A stretch of 64,000 bases of DNA. Source: Fistularia commersonii (taxonomy: Eukaryota; Chordata; Actinopteri; Syngnathiformes; Fistulariidae). A model generated the notes under the pieces. It was not told the DNA's origin. It made no database searches and was given only the letters and a program-made list of their open reading frames with translations. Numbering within the stretch: position 1 is the first letter of the stretch; every line of letters starts with the position of its first letter. The translations under genes and the position numbers were made by a program. Positions 10,143 to 24,900 of this stretch are shown in pieces. The stretch lies in the NCBI GenBank assembly GCA_037954325.1, contig JBBMNZ010000001.1, positions 29,333,758-29,397,757 on the forward strand, written 5' to 3'.

Positions 10143-13100
10143 GTGTCCGCCGCTCCGCGGATGGACGCAGCTCAACCGTTAGCTGGATATTATTTATTAT
10201 TAGGATTAAAAAAAGGTAAGAATTAGACAACTGTCGCCGCCTCTTCTGCGAACTTGATTTAACTCTGCACACACACACACACAAATATATTTATATATAA
10301 ATATGTATTTTTCTGATGTTTTTGTTGACATAAAGTGTGTATTGGAGGCTTTCTCAGAGGGATGCATGCTAACCGCTACCGTTGCTAGCAGTTGGTCAGG
10401 GAGTGTCCCGTGACACCGTGATATAGCCGACAACAAAAATGGATTAATATCATATTGAAATATTAAATAAAACCATTTTAGCGTCCAAACGATCCCGTAT
10501 TAAGAGTTATGGGTGTTACTGCCATGAAAGAGGCTTTGTCCAGCTGTAATAGATGTTAAAGTGGATCCCGGAGGGCTAATCCCGAAGCGACCATTAGCAA
10601 GGGTTAATTCCCCGTGAACGACAATCTTAATTCCACAGTTTTTCACGATTTTATCGATCCAAATCGTCCAGTCTGCTTCATGAAATATATGCGTGGATAT
10701 TGCCACACCCACGACCCCCTTTGTATTTCTAGCTGCACCTGCCGAACATTAGCCCGTTCCCTTTTCAAGCGAAATAACCTTCTCTATTTGTCGCTACGAT
10801 GCTTTACATTGGATTGTTTAACACACTAGATGGCACCAAATATCTCGATCCAACTCAAACACACGGATTTTGGGCGAGCAGTGTGAACGGTGAAATGTAC
10901 TCTGGAGTATTGGATGCAAAATTACACATGATACACGCTTGCTGTCATATGAAGAATGGTTTTAATGTCCCTGGAAGGAGGCCGCAGAGCTGCAACTCAT
11001 GGACACTCACTGCAGGGAAGCGCTGAGTCCAAGTGAGCCTTTTCCACGCTCACAGATGACCTGTTTCATGTGGATTGTCCGTGACATGTTCGAATATCAT
11101 GAGGATGCACGTGATGATCGAGAATCTCCTGATCGAGTGGATTATTTCAAACTCCACAATGACAAATACAGCTGCGTGTCAAAGCTAATGAGAATTCATG
11201 TGGAGTCGCTTGAATGTGGAAAAAAGCCTCTGTCTGTTTGCCAGTTAGATCTAAACTATAGATCAATTTGAAAACGTCAGCCGTGTCGCTTCCCTTCAGT
11301 TTGCTCCCATTAACCTACTGTGTGTGTTTGGTCTGCGAGAGGAAAGCGGAGGCGACTCGTGCAGAAAGACTCCCGTTGGAATCCAACCGGGGACCTCCTT
11401 CTTATTCGGAATAAGAAGGTGCCGACCGCCTTTTTAACAATATGGAGAAAATCCGTGGTTCAGCTGCACCAAAAAGTCAATATATGGTCATATCACAACA
11501 ATCATTCAGCCTAATCTAACCTAAAAATCAGCAAGAAATGTTCACAAGGTCAGCAGGAGATAGCTCGAAAAAAGGCCCGAAAATCTGAAAATGATTTTGT
11601 TATAACATTCTATATGAGTCTGATATAACCTGGAAAACAGCAAGAAGGGATCAAAGAATGCAGCAGGCGATTGTTTTTTTTTTTTTCTATTTCATTTTAG
11701 GCTAAATGGGTAACCTTGGTATCCTTGAGCATGGGCTGTTTGTCTCTTTGGCGATCTTTAATAAATTGAACACTTTATACTGAGTACAGAGATCTCGAGG
11801 AGAAGAAGAGACTGAAGAGATAAATTGATGATTCACTTGTTTGTAAGGCTGAAATGAGGCCCTGAGCTAATGGTGCCGCAAACTCCCCGAGCGCGTGAAA
11901 AGGATGATTTTACCTTGACGGGTCCCGGCCACGGTTGTGTCATCCAGATTCCCAGACGGCGTCCTGGAATCTGGATGGGGTGTCGGTCAGATGAATCAGA
12001 TGAATCAGATGAATGAGATGTGGGTCCACGGCTCCGGTCCCGGCGCCCGGCCGGTCCGCCCTGTGTTACATCAGTATCCCGCTGATCCGGTGACCGTCTG
12101 TCTCTTCGGTTCGTCCTTGTCCTGCGCTCGCTGGCAGAGTCTGTGAATAGCGGTGGAGTGCCCCCTCCCCAACCCTCTACAATTTGTTCTTTTTCTCCTC
12201 GTTCTTCCTTTTTGGGCCGTGGAAGGTCCCGTCTCCTCCCCTCCCTCCTGTTGGTTCGGTCCTCCTCATTTGCATAAATGGGTGCAAAGAGACTGCAGAG
12301 GTATATATTGTAACTCTAGTTTTACACGTCAAATGATTTAGCTTTTCCAGGATTCTTTTTTTTTTTGATATTATCGAACAATAGTAGATTTTTATGGACA
12401 TTTTACTGTACATGCATGTTTTTCCCCCAGATATTAGGGTGAATCAGTGATTATCAATTATCGTTATTATTAGACTGAGAAGTCAACTGAAAAGGTCAAA
12501 CTGTACATGAACAGAAACGAAGCAACAACTTTGAAAATGAGCAACAAATCACCAAAACCCAACTAATGAAAATAGCAAAATAGACTTTTCTTGAAAAGTA
12601 ATCGATCGTTTTCATGAAATGACTTGTCGTTTTTTAGGAAGTCCCATCAAATGTCTACTTTCATGTGAAAGATGTTGAAAATCAACAAGCCACGGACAAA
12701 ACAAGTTGTCTCAAAGCAGCTTCATGAAAGACTTTGCCTGAAGCCTTTATCATATTTATCCTTTCCTAAGAACATCTGTAATCTCAGCAAATTATGACCT
12801 AAAAAGAATTCAAGTAATTAATTACTAGAAATATCCTCCAGGAAATGTACTATAGAGAAATTGCAGCAAAACTTTTAAAAAGAAAATCACTCAAAAATAA
12901 TCAACAAATGATCAAAATATACAAGAAACAACTGAAAAGTGTCCATAAATACCTAGAGGTTTCCAGAATGTTTTCCCCAGACATCCCACTGAAGGCCCAG
13001 CCGTCCACGACTCCCGCCATAACAACACCCTTTGACACACTTTGAATGGAGCCCCATTCAAAGTCTGAAAACTCGGAAACTTTCAAAGTCAGAAACTCCG

Positions 13101-14344
13101 CAGCTTTTGCTTCGGCTGCAGAAAGATGACCAAACGTTTCAGTTGGTTGATAAAAGGCCGTTAATCCCGGCTCTGCCGCGCGCTCAGCCCGCTCGCCGCT
13201 CGTCACCTGGCTCTTTGTGCTCCGAGGCGAATAGTGAAGCATCATCAAACTGGAGTTGAACCGGTTCACCCCTGGGTTTGCAGTGAACCCGCTCGGCACT
13301 TCTCATTCTGAGGCAGGACGTGTCCCGGCCTCCGGCTGCCGGCGGCGGAAGCCAAGCCAAGTCCTTTCGGAGGAAAGTGTGACGGACTTCCAATTCAAGC
13401 CTTTGAATGTTAATGTCGGCGTTAAAGCCGGCCTCTTTTACCCGTTGCTCTGCCCATCTGTGCTTCTGAAACCCCATGGCTCATTTAAGAGTAGAGAGGA
13501 GTTTATATTTTCAACTAGATAATGGTATAAGGTACTCAGTATTGCTTTCCATGCCACGGCTACGGGGAAAAAGGTTGTGGTCTCAAGAAACTGCCTGGTG
13601 ATCACGTAGAAGTTCTGCAAACAGACTCATTCCAAATCAAATGGTAAAGAATATGAAAATGGTAATGAGATAAAAACAACGAAGCAGCTCTGAATTGTCG
13701 CCCGTGTCCACCAGCGTGGAGGCTGCGTCTGATCGCTCATCTGATTTTAGGATCATTTTGATTTTGTGTTCACTGATTTCAAACCCGGAGGTGACGAAGC
13801 TTTTCCCGGTATAAACCGATGCGGTTCACAAGATATTTTTCTGGCATGTTGTCGCTTCACCTATCGCTCACTCAAGATTTCTTAGTTTCACCTTTGCCTT
13901 TTCCGTCTGTGCGTTGAAAATCCGTCGCGTCGCCGTGTTACTTTGGATGGGCCTCGTCACTCTTTTGAAGGCCGACCGTTTTATAAACTCCCTCTGATCC
14001 GTCCAAGTCAGTCTGTGCGCTCCGGACAGCAGCCGTGCAGAGGAAAAATGAACCGGACGTTTTTACGACAGCGACAAAGAATTCATTTTCAGGTTTTAAT
14101 TATGTAAATGATTTAAACGAGGTCATGTAAGTGAAGCCTCGTCAGGTCCCCTGTATTTTAAAGACGCCACTTGCTTCGGAATAGAAGTAGAATCAGTCGG
14201 TAGTTATTCGCGGTTCGATTTCCGGATGGCGTCCAACTAGTCTCTCGATATATATCGTGTTATTTATTGTCTTGGCTTTGCCTCGCTCTGTTCTACAGCT
14301 GTCAAATCAGGGGAATGTTGGAATAATGACTAACTGTGAGTATT
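10143..14344. other. Intergenic, nothing recognised apart from short simple repeats
   Basis: This 4.2-kb stretch contains a short (AC)n at about 10267-10282, a threefold atgaatcag run near 11990-12015 and a poly-T near 12356. No exon with homology or matching splice sites was found on either strand. Confidence 0.55.
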
Positions 14345-14808
14345 TTAGCGTGGGAGCGCGCAGGCTTTAGGACCCAGCGGTGTGTCGGTGTGGTCCTGCC
14401 TTCCTCCTGCACAAACCATCGCAGACACTAGCGCAGCGCCTTGCTGCCACTCAGCTGATGCGTCCACTTTTACCCCCTTCTCTTCGTCGTGCCGTTTTTC
14501 CCCCGCGCTCCATTCATCCCCAGGGGTGGATCGGCATCGTCTACCCCCTCGGAAACTTCCCGACGGAGCCGGCGCCCCCACCCCTCACGCCCGTCACAGG
14601 CCAAAGAGGAGGAGGGAAGGGGGGAGTTTCGCAAGGAATCAGAGGGGATGGTGTGATTCTGTGAGGAGACTCTACGGCGGCATCACCGCGCATCCGTCTC
14701 CTCCACCCCCTTCCCGGCCGTCCCGATAACACGCTCCTCGAGTCGCTCGGATCTGGGTCTGGGTGGGAGCGGGGGGGCGGGGGGGGGTTGTCTCGACAGC
14801 CAAAAAAC
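14345..14808 (+). promoter_or_regulatory. DCTN1 (p150) CpG-rich promoter and 5' UTR
   Basis: CpG-rich sequence leads directly into the first coding exon and persists into intron 1 to about 15150. No TATA box is obvious. The 35 nt from 14755 to 14788 form four or more G-runs (GGGTCTGGGTGGGAGCG then two runs of 7-9 G), ending about 20 nt before the ATG. The transcription start cannot be located by eye. Confidence 0.6.
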
Positions 14809-14841
14809 ATGTCCCAGACTAGGAGGAGCACGTATACCCGG
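14809..14841 (+). CDS. dctn1: dctn1 exon 1, start of p150
   Basis: The ATG gives MSQTRRSTYTR, matching the human opening MAQSKRHVYSR in length and pattern, and ends cgg|gtgagt in phase 0. The first intron, 14842-18892, is 4.05 kb. Confidence 0.9.
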
Positions 14842-17800
14842 GTGAGTGTGCGCGTGGGCGTGTGCGTTTGCGAGCGTGCTGGTGCGTAAGGTGTTTACCC
14901 ACGTACGTGAATGAGTGAGCCGGATTGCCTGCGTTTCACTTGTACGCCGTCGGGTCCGATTCATCCCGGTCGCGGTCGGGTCCCCGTCGATCCCCCGCTC
15001 CATGCGTAACGCCGGGGTTACTAATCCATCGCACCGCCGCACCAACCCTGTCTGAACCGTCGCGTCTTTGTTCGCCACGGACGCCCCTCTGGGCTTGACG
15101 TGGCCGCGGCCGTGTCGGGGTTCAGACCCGACGGACCCTTCATGGGGTGCACGACGATGCATGTCAGGCAGGTAATTGGGTCACGGGGCATTTGTGCGAG
15201 CGGCAGACGCCGGACTGGCTGTAGACTTCCTGTTTGTCAGGCTGCTTCCCTGTCAGCAGGAGCCATGACATCAGCACCACTGTTTCTGGATTTCTCAGCT
15301 GCAAGTCTTTCTCGTCAGAAGAGAAATGTCGCGTTCCTTCTAAAACACAGGTTTTTAGCCCATCCCTGCTGTTTTTAAGGCCATTTCTTTATTGATCAAT
15401 ACTTACTGACTTTTCTTTTGTACAGATTGTGACTATGTGGTGTGTTTTTTGTTTAATCCTCTGATTTTTGAGGTCATCTTTGTCCCCTTTATTTGTCATT
15501 TCTCAGTGATGTTTAGTTCAAACCCCACTTATTTTTAGTCAGTGTGTTGCAGATTTTTGTAATGTCATTGATTGTTGACATTTGTATTTTTCTTCCTGAT
15601 CTTCCAGGAAAATGCACATTGATTGGTGGTGATTTAGCATTTTTCAGTATTATTTTACAGCCAATCAGACGGCAGCTGTGGATGATTTACAACCGATTTG
15701 AAAGTAAAGGGAGCCGTAACAGCTTTGGTTAAACACATGCCGTATTACAGTTTTACCCCGTTAGCTGTCAGTCGGAGCGCACGTGTTGTAAGACTAGAGA
15801 GATACTAAATAATTCAGCGCGGCCTCAAGCGCATGGCAAACAAGTCGCAGCAATCACCCAAACAATAATTAAAGCTGTACTGCAAGGCGGAGGCAGACCC
15901 ATTAAAACACACGTTTGGTTCGATTATTTCGTGATTTACGAAAGAGCCTTTTGAACACAGCGGATGTCCGATCGCAGGTCGTTGCGTCGGCCTCGAAGCG
16001 GAAAACGCGCAACGCAACTGTTGTTGCACGGACTAAAGTATGGCTTAGAGGATCGTGGCCAGACTTTGAAATGCCGGACAAAGACAGAGTGAAAATGTGT
16101 AAGTGAGGTTGGAGCTCAGCTCGCTAGACTTGCAGCCATCACATGCAGCCAGGCTTTACATAACTGCTGCTACAAAGCTCTGAATAATGAAGGGGTGAGA
16201 AGAAATCATCTGCAATGGTTTCCACGGGAGGTGGACACACAAGTGGAGAGCACTGCTACCAAGAGACACACACTTCTATCTCACCAAGATTATTTCCTTT
16301 GTACAAGAGGTAAACAGCAGAAGGTCCCTGCTCTTGTCTTAGCACACAGTCTGTGGTTTAACTGCTGGAGCCAGTGATGAAAGTCCCTGTTGAGAAATAT
16401 GAATGTAAATCAGGCAAAACACAGCTAAGAACTAGCACCGTCTTGAGGCTTATGTGTAAACATTTTTGGGGAGCGTCGGGTTTGTGATCATTAAAATTCT
16501 CCAAGAGATTGTAAGAGGGCCACAACACCACGCACATATTCAGAAACAAAGCTCTCCTTATGCGTCGACATTCCAATGTATAGTTTTCTTGGAGTTAACC
16601 CGAGTCCGACTGCGGATCTCTGGAGCTCGAAATTCAGGCCCACGTTACTTGAGAAGTCCTATATTTCATTTAAATGTTTGGGCTGTGTGCTAGAGTGACA
16701 GATCCATCTCCAGAGATTGCCCTCTGTCATTTTTAGCTTGATTGCCACAATGAAAGCTGTGGAATTGCAGTGTTGACGGGCTTTAACAGTTCAATAACAA
16801 ACCCACGTGACGCATCTAGACAAAGCCGTTGGATTTTTGTGTCTCGGTCCCGGTTTTGACTTGAGCCGGATGACTTTGGATGAATACCAGAGTTAAGTCA
16901 AACTCTCAACTCAATGGAGGGCAAGGCTTGAATGAGCGAGTGGCACGATACTCTACATTGGGCTTGTTTTTGTCACCGGTCGTGTTTGGTGAAGCTAAAT
17001 TATCTGCATTGACGTGTTCGTAGGCAGACGCTTCTCCGGGTCGAGGCCGTCTCAGAGAACGTCGGATCGGGAAACGCGGTCGGTACCGGCAGTCCAGTTC
17101 CCCAGTCCTACGTCAGTGCGACCTCTGAACAGCCATTCACGTGAGCTTTGTGCGCTGATGAGATTATAATGCCAGTGGAGCAAAATGAAATCATCCGTCT
17201 AAGAGCCGCAGATTCATACAAGAGAAGCCGGTCAGGTGACGGAGGCTCAGTGAGGATCTAACGGACATCATCTCTTACTCACCTTTGGATCAGCCGGCCT
17301 GAGTGTCTTCCAAGTTTTCTGGTGAGATGAGTTATGTATGATGCCATCATGATGGTTGGCCCGGCACTCTGGGATAAATCCTGGATGGTCTCTTACGATA
17401 TCAATATTGTTTCTGTTTCTGTAACCTGATTTTGCCCGGATGGAGGCGCTTGTGCCGACGTTTTGCTCGATCCAGTCTCGCGCCTGCTCACATTTTACCA
17501 ATGTCGGAATCATCGTGATGTCGAGGAAAGGTCTGAAAAGTCAAAGCCAGTGAGATATTTCACTGTCCTCGAAGGGGCCGGTGAATGTTTGAATCCAAAA
17601 GTCAAAAAGTATTTGGACTGTCAGAACAACGGCATCATTGATTGCTGCCAGTACACTGGGTTTGACCTCTCCAGAAACCAGTGTAGCGCAAGACAAATAG
17701 ACCCATGATTACCGATGTTGTTATTGTTGTTGTTGTTTTTCTGTTTTTAAATCCATGTTTCATAGCAAAAGAAATGGCAAAACTAAGGTTTAGAGAAAAT

Positions 17801-20562
17801 TCCTTGTAAGAAGGGTTTTATTAGAGGGTGACCTGAATGCAGCACATTTTCTGATCCATTATCTAAATCTGTGAGATGTTTATTTGGAGTCAAACAACAG
17901 CACATAGGCGGTGTGTGTTGAGAGTGAGCCCAAGGAGAGTCTGAGTAATAATATCTGTTCGTCTCTGAGCGGCTCTGCTGAGTCACCATCACTTCTAGGA
18001 CGCCGTAAATTGGGTTACGAAGGATTATTGCAGTCGAAAAGATGTCAGTTTTGTGTAAATTTACTTTATTCTTGATGCAAAACTAAAAGGTTAGGATTTC
18101 CGGGTTCTGCCGGACAATGGATTACTGTAGGAATTTGTCTCATCAGCTGAGAAAACAGGCAGGCAGGACATTTAAAGTGAGGGATAAAGATGGGACCTCC
18201 AGTTCTAACTCTGCTACTGGACGCAGCTTATCGGTCTGAAGGCTGCTTTCAGTCGGACCGTGTCAACAAGCCCTTTTACTGCAGGACACCTTTGTGAAGC
18301 TGCCGTACGTCCTGCACTCTTTATCCTGACCGTTTACAAATCCACGGGTTAAATGTGAATCGAGAAGATATCAACTGCTACTTTCTGCTGCCGAAACACC
18401 ACCCAATGAAAAGATGTTGTCAATGATCACAATAAACATGGTAAAAAAATGATAGCGATGACACTCGATGTGTAAAAGATGTGTGTGCTCACCTGCACTG
18501 TTTAGATGTTGACATTGGGTTGGATGGAGGTCATAGTGGCCGTGCCAGGATGTCGCACGGTGCTGTGAACTAATCTAATGTCAATCAAACAGACCTAAGG
18601 GGAACTCTTGAGGTCCGATGATGACGTTTGGACGGTCTGACATTTTTAACTACAACATAAGACTCCTGTCGTGGCAAGCGGACTCGAATTTCTTCACGTT
18701 TCCCCCTCGTCCGAGAGGCTCCTTCAGATCCGGTTGAGAGTGCTGCGCGGAGGTTCTCGCCGACTCAACGCTCGCGTTCAAATTCAGTCGAACGTCGGAG
18801 TCGGACGTTACCATGGCAACAGCCGATGTCACGTTTCTCCCGCCCGTCGTCGTTTTGAAACGCTCCCTTGTGTTATTTCCCGTCCCGCACAGACCACCAG
18901 CAGCGGCAGCAGCAGGATGAGCTCGGACGGGGGCGGCCGGCCCGTCAAGGTGGGCTCCCTGGTGGAGGTGATCGGGAAGGGGCAGCGCGGCACGGTGGCC
19001 TACATCGGAAACACCCTCTTCGCCTCCGGGAAGTGGGTGGGTGTCATTCTGGACGAAGCCAAGGGCAAGAACGACGGCACCGTCCAGGGGAAGCGCTACT
19101 TCACCTGTGAGGAGAACCACGGGATATTTGTGAGACAGTCGCAGGTAACCTCAGATCTTCTCACACTTAATCAATACGTTTGACGCTCGAGATCTTCTAT
19201 TTTTACTACCTGATAATGGGTGCAAAATATCTATATTTGTCAAATTTCAAAAAAGCAGACATGACTTAAAAAGCTACAAAACATCGTCCTCAACGTCAGC
19301 CTTAAATGATCAAAAGGATGCGAAAAAGGAACCCAGAAATAATGACAAAGATTTTACTGAAATGGCTTTTAAGGTCTTTAGTAATGCTTTTGCATATTTC
19401 TTTATCTGAATGGTTATGGATCACTTCTCACTGCAGCTGCAAAACATCTGTAAATCAGGAAGTAGTTTCGTTATAATTGCAGAAGATTTCACCCGGGGGA
19501 AAGACAAACAATAAAATCACATCCAATGTTCTTTTTGAAGTCAATATCAGTATGAGAAGTGTAGTAATCAGTGTGACTTTGGTTGCTCTTCTTCGGTACC
19601 TAGATGTCATTTCTCAGCCTTTTCTTTTTCTGTCCCTTGTAGTTCCTGCTGCTCCTCCAGCCTCACTTTAAAGTGGGTTTCCCACTTTGAGAGACGCTGG
19701 AGTCTCAGTTTTCCTTTCTTTCCACGCAGTGTTTTTGTGTGGGTGCTGATCATTCCCCCGCAGCCTCAGGCTGCCGCCTGCCGCTCTTCTGCTGCCATCA
19801 AAAACAGCTCAAAATGTCCAAAGAACATTGTTTCCCCATTTCCCAGTGACACGCGCTCCATTTACCGTGGCCTGGAGCGCAAAGGCACCGCCGCAGTGTC
19901 AAGGTGTTGTGTTGGCGATTTATATTCATGGGCAAACTTTAAAAAGTCTTGTTGGTCCTGGTGCTTCATGACGTGCTCATGGCTCGAGGGCTTCATTCTT
20001 TTTTCACACATTCTCTTTGATGAAATGATAATACAAAACAGAATCAAGAAAGCACACTGCAAAAGGATCTCTTTCAGATAGAATAAAAAAACTGTTGTCA
20101 TCCTCCCATTTTTCTTGTTATTGTAGAGCCTGAAATATAAGGGAATAAAAAAAGGTGGCCTTAAAAACAAGTGATGAACAACCAAAGAGGTTCTCCTGCC
20201 ACGTGATGTTTGGGAGATTTATTTTGGTCAACGTAGCTGTTGGTACGAGTGGCCCTGACGTGGACGCCACAACTTTCATCCCACCAAATATTGATGTGTA
20301 ACAGCTATAATGTCAAAAAAAGGAAATAAATATGAATATAAATATGAGTATAAATAGAAAGGCAGAAGACAGGATATAGCAAGACAAAAAAAAATCACTA
20401 ATACATGGACAGCAGATGAATAGACAACAGACAATGATAACAACAACAAACAAATCAGGGACGGCACTGGGAGACATTAAGGAACTCCTTTATCGATACC
20501 TGTTATTACTGGTTGCTATCAGATCCAGTCATGAGTTTGTTAATCTGGTAAAATTGGTTGTA

Positions 20563-20607
<45 letters not shown>

Positions 20608-23600
20608 CTTGATCAGTGGCTGTCTAAGTGTAGTATTACTCATCATTTTCCTCATGTCTGGGCTTGAAAGCCTATCTGACCCTGAGCGTCCCTGCAGTGC
20701 AGTTGTAAATGTTGCCATGGTGATGAGAAGAAATGACGATGCACTGAGCTAGTGCTGTGAGAGCGATCCTCAATTAACCAGATGTTTCCTTTTTTCTCTT
20801 CTTTGGCACGGCTTCATCAGCTCTGCCACCTCTGTGAGAGAAATAATCTGCCGTGAACATGATTTCCGTGACCTGACGGTCTGTCTGTGTCAGATCCAGC
20901 TGGTGGACGAAGCTGCAGACACCACGTCCCCCGAGACGCCCGAGCCCAGCGCCGCCAAGGTGCCCAAGAGAGGTGAGGCGTACCGACGCCGAGGGCTGAT
21001 GGCTTTGTCCTTGGTCTCTCCTGGCCGTGGGGAATTTGGATTTGCCCGAACCTGTCCTCGCTCCAAAACATTCAGTGGTTTATGAAAGACAAGAAACAAA
21101 GTATTGGAGAAAGAAAAAAGAAGAAAAGCGTATTGCGAGAGACAAACGCAAACCTTTTCACGAGAAGTTACTCTCATCTAAATTGTGTCAGTTTTTGTCA
21201 TTATTTTCATCAGTCAAAGCCGGGCAGATAATATCTGGATGTCCAAGCACCACAGTCCCATCACACACAGCGTCTGCTCAGATGCAACCGAGCCCCTTCA
21301 TGGGACGGGAATGATATCCTGTAGGAAACCAGTAGGAGAACATTTGGATTTTAACGGAGCATCACCATCTTTCCCCACAAAGCCGACCGACCTCGGCTCG
21401 TCCCACCTGGGCTTCAATGCTGCCGGTGACGGACAGCAAACTTAGGACAGCCTTTCACAACCTTTTTTGTCTCTCCATGAATTTGTACGTGTGGTACAAC
21501 CAAATAAATTACAATATAGTAAGTAAATAGCAGTAAAACAAAATAGCCTCAGTGAGCTCAATATCAATGTAAAGTATTCAGATCTCATCACTGAGCATTA
21601 TATAATAAGCTGCGGTTCCCTTGAACGTTTGACCACCAACATGTCCACTGATGTGGTAATGGACGGTGGAGCACCTTAATATTGAAATGATGCCCACGTT
21701 TTGATCCACTTCCATGAAGTGTGTCGCTCTTGCAAAAATAGTCTTTGGATAAAAAGATGATGCTTGGAATCACAGCTGCTGAAACGGACTGATGTTTACA
21801 CCTGACAGCTTCATTTCAACAAGGTCATGGACCAGGTCGTCCTCAGTAAGAGGGAGGATTTTGAAACCGCGGAGATCATTAGGATGCATGCCTGAGGTTT
21901 CACTTTTTAAATGCAATCTCAATGACTTGATCAGTCAGAGAATAACGTTTATAATAGCCGATAACTGCAGAACAGCCGAGTTGAGACGGTTTGCTGATCA
22001 AGTTGTGGTTAATACAACTATATCATCAGATGATTATTACTGGAACAAACATCTAGTCTCCATATAATTCCTGTGCTCTGCATCTGTCTCATGTAGCTCA
22101 GTGGTAGAGTGCATGCTTCCCATGTTCGAGGTCCTGGGTTCAGTTCTTGGCATCTCCACTTTAAATCACTTTGGATAAAAGCGTCCACCAAATGACTGTA
22201 AGGCCATGTCGTGCACGTGGTTGTTCCCATGCTTCTGCTCCGTTGCTGGTGGGAAAAGTATGGGTTGATCGGTCATTCACCATGTTTGGTGAATACTTCT
22301 CCTTTTCCTTATTCACTTGAAACATCATTTAAATTATCAGGTCGTTTTTTTGGGAAAATATGGGCAACAACTTCATTGCTATTTTTTGGAAGTAGAATCC
22401 AAGAATAGAATACAGTCATTTGGCAGATGTTTTATCCAAAGCGACTTACAATGGAGATGTTGGGGAAGCATGCGCTCTACCACGGAGCTACATGTTCACG
22501 TACCTGCCGACACACCTCATTTTAAAACAATGACATGCAATATAACATCCATCCATCCATCCATCCATCCATCCATCCATCCATCCATCTGGGGATGCTG
22601 GAACCTTTCCCATCTGTCTTCAGGCTGAGTCATTCTACAGACGAACAATCATTCACTCCCTCGTTCTCCATTCACTCATTCTTTCCAAAGAACCTGCTGA
22701 TGTTTTTGGACAAACACGGGGAGAACGTGCAAAGTCCACGGGGAAAGCTCCCCTTGTTGGAATGGGACCGGAGTCCTCGGTGCTGTGAGGCTGAAGCACT
22801 AACCACTGTGCCGCTGCAGTGCCAACCTTTGCTTCCTTCGACATGCAAAGTGAACCGTCGGCACTCGTCACCCTCTGCAGAAGTTGAAGGAGATCCTTGT
22901 GTTGGTGGACAGTTTAATATGCCTTCTGTCTCACAACGCTCACAGTGGAGTTCCTCTCGATCGGTATGGGATTAAGGTTCACAAAGTACAGCCTTAGTAG
23001 GCGGAGGACTCAAAATACGTGCTGTGGTGTTATCTTGTGTTTGTCCACCATCAGTTGGGTTGAATGTTCTGTTCAAATTGTTTGCGTCTCAGCATCTTTT
23101 TAAAGAAGCCTTTCTGTTTCCCTTTTTCTCTGTTTAGAAATCTTGGAATCGGCCAAGTCTTCCAAACTGGTGAGTCTGAAATCCTTCAGTAGATTCCCCT
23201 GCAGGTGGAGGCGGTATGGAGTTACACTCCTGCACACACTCACATTAACACACACACCTTCATACACTTCATACACTGACACATCGACCCCATTACAATA
23301 AACCCAGAGTTCCCGTCGACTGTCAGAGGACAAGATGTTTATCGGCATCTCATCGGTCATTCGTTGGTTTCTAATTGCTGTGGTTTCGTTCGTAGAAAAC
23401 ACATCGACAAAATTGCCTAATGTTTTGTAATTTTCGGGACGGTTTGTTGAAATATTTAATTTAATGCACCCAAACTTCTTTTTACAATATTTTCATTTCT
23501 CACTATAAGAGGAAGGAGTGATGCTGATGAAGACACAAATGCTGAGCTGAAACAATTTATTGTAAGAATAGGAATATTCACTTCTTATAACAAAAAACCT

Positions 23601-24844
23601 GGGTATGGAATTTGCTGACCGGGTCGTCTTTTAATGAAAATAAAGCTTGTCTTCTGGCTGGAGTTTAGTGCTGTACCATAATGTGACCAGCAGAGAGCGA
23701 TCTTTACCTACCGGGTCAGAAAACAGCCACACATATTGAGTCTCAAAGCATCCAAGAGAATTCTCTGGAGTTTAATTTCACCATAAAAGGGTGTTGAAAT
23801 AAGAGCTGATATTTGCACTGCAGTTGTAATAATCAGTGTTAGACTTTGTACTCACCCTCTGGAAACGCACAATTACAGATGTGTTATGTGAACTGAAATC
23901 CAAAATTGGACGGTGTGTGTTCATTTTGTATTTGAAATTTTTGAAAGGAATTGTTGCCAAAAGAGCTGCTGTTGTGGAACATTAATATCACAAATAAATC
24001 TTTAAAGAATTAGAAAGGCATTTTTGTCACATCTTTTTCTGAAAAGATATGCTTTTGTATATATTTCTGTCCCACGATAACTAAGGTTAATGATGTGACT
24101 CTTCCTCTGTGAAGAAATACAGCAACAATGCCGACAATTATTTTCCCCAGAAGAGAAGAAATCGTTCCGTTTTGTTGTGACGTTTATTGACAAAAGATGC
24201 ACATTTCAGCCAATTTTATGTCAATAATGACACTGTTAGCAGATAAGGAAGGTTGATATTGTGCTGATTTTTTTTCAGTTGATTAATGTAATAATTGAAT
24301 TGTGATTTATTGACCAAAAAATACTGAGCAAAATGGAACATTAACTTTGCAGCAGTGTCTAATGTACATGCCTGCAGCAATATAGCTAACTTACCGTTAT
24401 AGGTAATCTAACATTGACAATATTTGATCTATATATGTAAGAGACATATATATATACATATATATAGATATACTCATATTTGCTTTATGTAAGAATAAGA
24501 AATTACAATATAAAGGTGCTAACTGGGTTTTGTCCACAGTAGTAACAGAAAAAGCAAAATATCCTGATTTTATGACCCCACTGAGTAAAAAAAGCATGTG
24601 ATTTTTACTGACAGATGAAGATGTTATGATTAAAAAGCTTCAGCTGAGGTTCTTTTTGAAAAACAAATGTGTTGATTCACCCTTTTTTATTTACACTTTT
24701 TTTTTTGTCCAGGAAGGTATAGAAACGGACTTGGAGAATGACTCAGTATAATAATAATAATAATAATGATAATAATAATACATATGATTTGTATAGCGCT
24801 TTTCAAGGTACACAAAGACGCTTTACAAGTTGACGACAGAAAAA

Positions 24845-24900
<56 letters not shown>

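Noticed and set aside
10999..11271. 90-codon plus-strand frame in the nat8-dctn1 gap
   Set aside because: No recognisable family, no splice context, and base composition like its flanks.
19662..19692. Short inverted repeat (aaagtggg ttt cccacttt), with similar 8-9-bp stems at 32626 and 52748
   Set aside because: Stems this short are expected by chance in 64 kb.
22083..22155. Possible functional tRNA gene
   Set aside because: A and B boxes are present but the acceptor-stem ends do not pair, and a SINE tail follows directly.
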